In this document: piece after piece, positions 63,570 to 64,000 of the stretch
How positions within the stretch are numbered: the stretch's first letter is position 1
Layout of the letters: every line of letters starts with the position of its first letter
Source: Martelella mediterranea DSM 17316
GTDB lineage: Bacteria > Pseudomonadota > Alphaproteobacteria > Rhizobiales > Rhizobiaceae
NCBI RefSeq assembly: GCF_002043005.1
Contig: NZ_CP020332.1
Location: forward strand, 194,598-258,597
Direction of reading: 5' to 3'
Length of the DNA stretch: 64,000 nt
Translations under genes and position numbers: made by a program
Notes under the pieces: generated by a model
Told to the model about the DNA's origin: nothing
The model's database searches: none
The model's input: the letters and a program-made list of their open reading frames with translations, nothing else

Positions 63570-63786
63570 GCGCGTCATCGCGGCTCAGGCGCTCTGCAGC
63601 GGGCAGCTTGCCCCGGAAGCGGCGCAGGCCCGTCAGCACCTCATCCGCGCGCGCCAGACGACGGACTCTGACCTGGCCGTCGTCCTTGACCAGATCGATC
63701 TGATCGCCTTCCTTGAGGCCAAGCTCCCGGACAAGCTCCGCGGGCAAGCGGACGGCGAGCGAGTTGCCCCATTTTGCGACCTGCAT
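63559..63786 (-). CDS. vapB: AbrB/MazE/VapB-type antitoxin
   Basis: 75 aa from ATG 63786, preceded by GGAGGCCAAA. Swapped-hairpin AbrB DNA-binding domain MQVAKWGNSLAVRLPAELVRELGLKEGDQIDLV, then a short acidic/basic tail that would bind the toxin. Gene order antitoxin-toxin with overlap is standard. Confidence 0.9.
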   Translation of the reverse strand: MQVAKWGNSLAVRLPAELVRELGLKEGDQIDLVKDDGQVRVRRLARADEVLTGLRRFRGKLPAAERLSRDDAHER

Positions 63787-63802
63787 TTTGGCCTCCTGCG
63801 TG

Positions 63803-63826
63803 GATATACGATCAGTAATGTATATC
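63803..63826 (-). promoter_or_regulatory. Likely autoregulatory operator of the vapBC pair
   Basis: GATATAC-(10 bp)-GTATATC, a perfect 7-bp inverted repeat, starts 17 bp upstream of the vapB ATG. AbrB-type antitoxins usually bind such dyads over the promoter. Confidence 0.65.
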
Positions 63827-64000
63827 ACACTAGCTACATGGGCAAGCCTGTCCGCTGCTTGGGCTACTCTTGTGCGTCGCGCAGTGGCTGACACCAGATT
63901 TAGAAAGTGCTTGCACGAATCTGAGTCCTCCGGCAATAGTCACGGAAAAGGGCGACTAAACGCCGAAATCCGTGAACACGCCACGGACGCGCGAGGGCAG

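Overview
The window looks like an accessory replicon (plasmid, chromid or integrated island) of an alphaproteobacterium. The gene content points to Rhizobiales/Rhodobacterales relatives: TRAP transporters, a phthalate-type Rieske pathway, IS6/IS66/IS5/IS3 elements, an RbbA-type ABC exporter, a large GC-rich autotransporter, and plasmid-type toxin-antitoxin and resolvase genes. No rRNA, tRNA or CRISPR array was seen. The DNA is a mosaic. About 1-29.7 kb is an IS-riddled patchwork, about 29.7-52.3 kb is a compact catabolic block of clearly higher GC, and about 52.3-64 kb is more IS elements followed by plasmid-type genes.

Left part (1-29.7 kb): the 5' part of a Zn/Cd/Pb P-type ATPase and a dsbB-like gene are divergently transcribed from two MerR-type (19-bp spacer) promoters. 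They are followed by nested IS110/IS3/IS21 debris, a Tat-exported sulfatase-fold enzyme with Thr in place of the formylglycine Cys/Ser, an SDR fragment and a three-gene HlyD/RbbA/ABC-2 exporter operon. Next is an IS cluster enclosing gdhA (IS6, IS256, IS481, IS5 x2, IS6). A 1721-residue autotransporter with near-identical 390-bp internal repeats follows, flanked by IS6 ends. Then come IS66 pieces, a ROK regulator, another IS6-like element and a truncated endonuclease/exonuclease-family gene.

Catabolic block (29.7-52.3 kb): it opens abruptly inside the truncated gene with TRAP DctQM, a dead DctP fragment, an IclR regulator, an isochorismatase-fold hydrolase and a MarR regulator. The minus-strand operon 40533-34209 reads dioxygenase reductase, Gfo/Idh/MocA dehydrogenase, 4,5-dihydroxyphthalate-decarboxylase-like protein, unknown 147-aa protein, EamA permease and ThDP enzyme. 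It is divergent from the Rieske oxygenase. Together these give a complete phthalate-to-protocatechuate-type set, but no ring-cleavage gene is present. A second IclR gene, a hydroxyacyl-CoA dehydrogenase, a TRAP DctPQM plus aldehyde dehydrogenase operon and a TAXI-type TRAP operon follow.

Right part (52.3-64 kb): a VOC-protein fragment, frameshifted IS110 and IS5 elements, a secreted alpha/beta hydrolase, an intact IS5, two uncharacterised plasmid-type genes, a PIN toxin with HTH antitoxin, an uncharacterised HTH protein, a serine recombinase and a VapC/AbrB-type toxin-antitoxin pair.

The most interesting system-level signal is an AT-rich site of the form TTAGATAGCTAA. It recurs at the promoters of the Rieske pathway operon, the TRAP DctP operon, the TAXI operon and the secreted hydrolase, with a weaker match at the MarR gene. 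This suggests one regulon for extracellular ester hydrolysis, uptake and aromatic ring dioxygenation.
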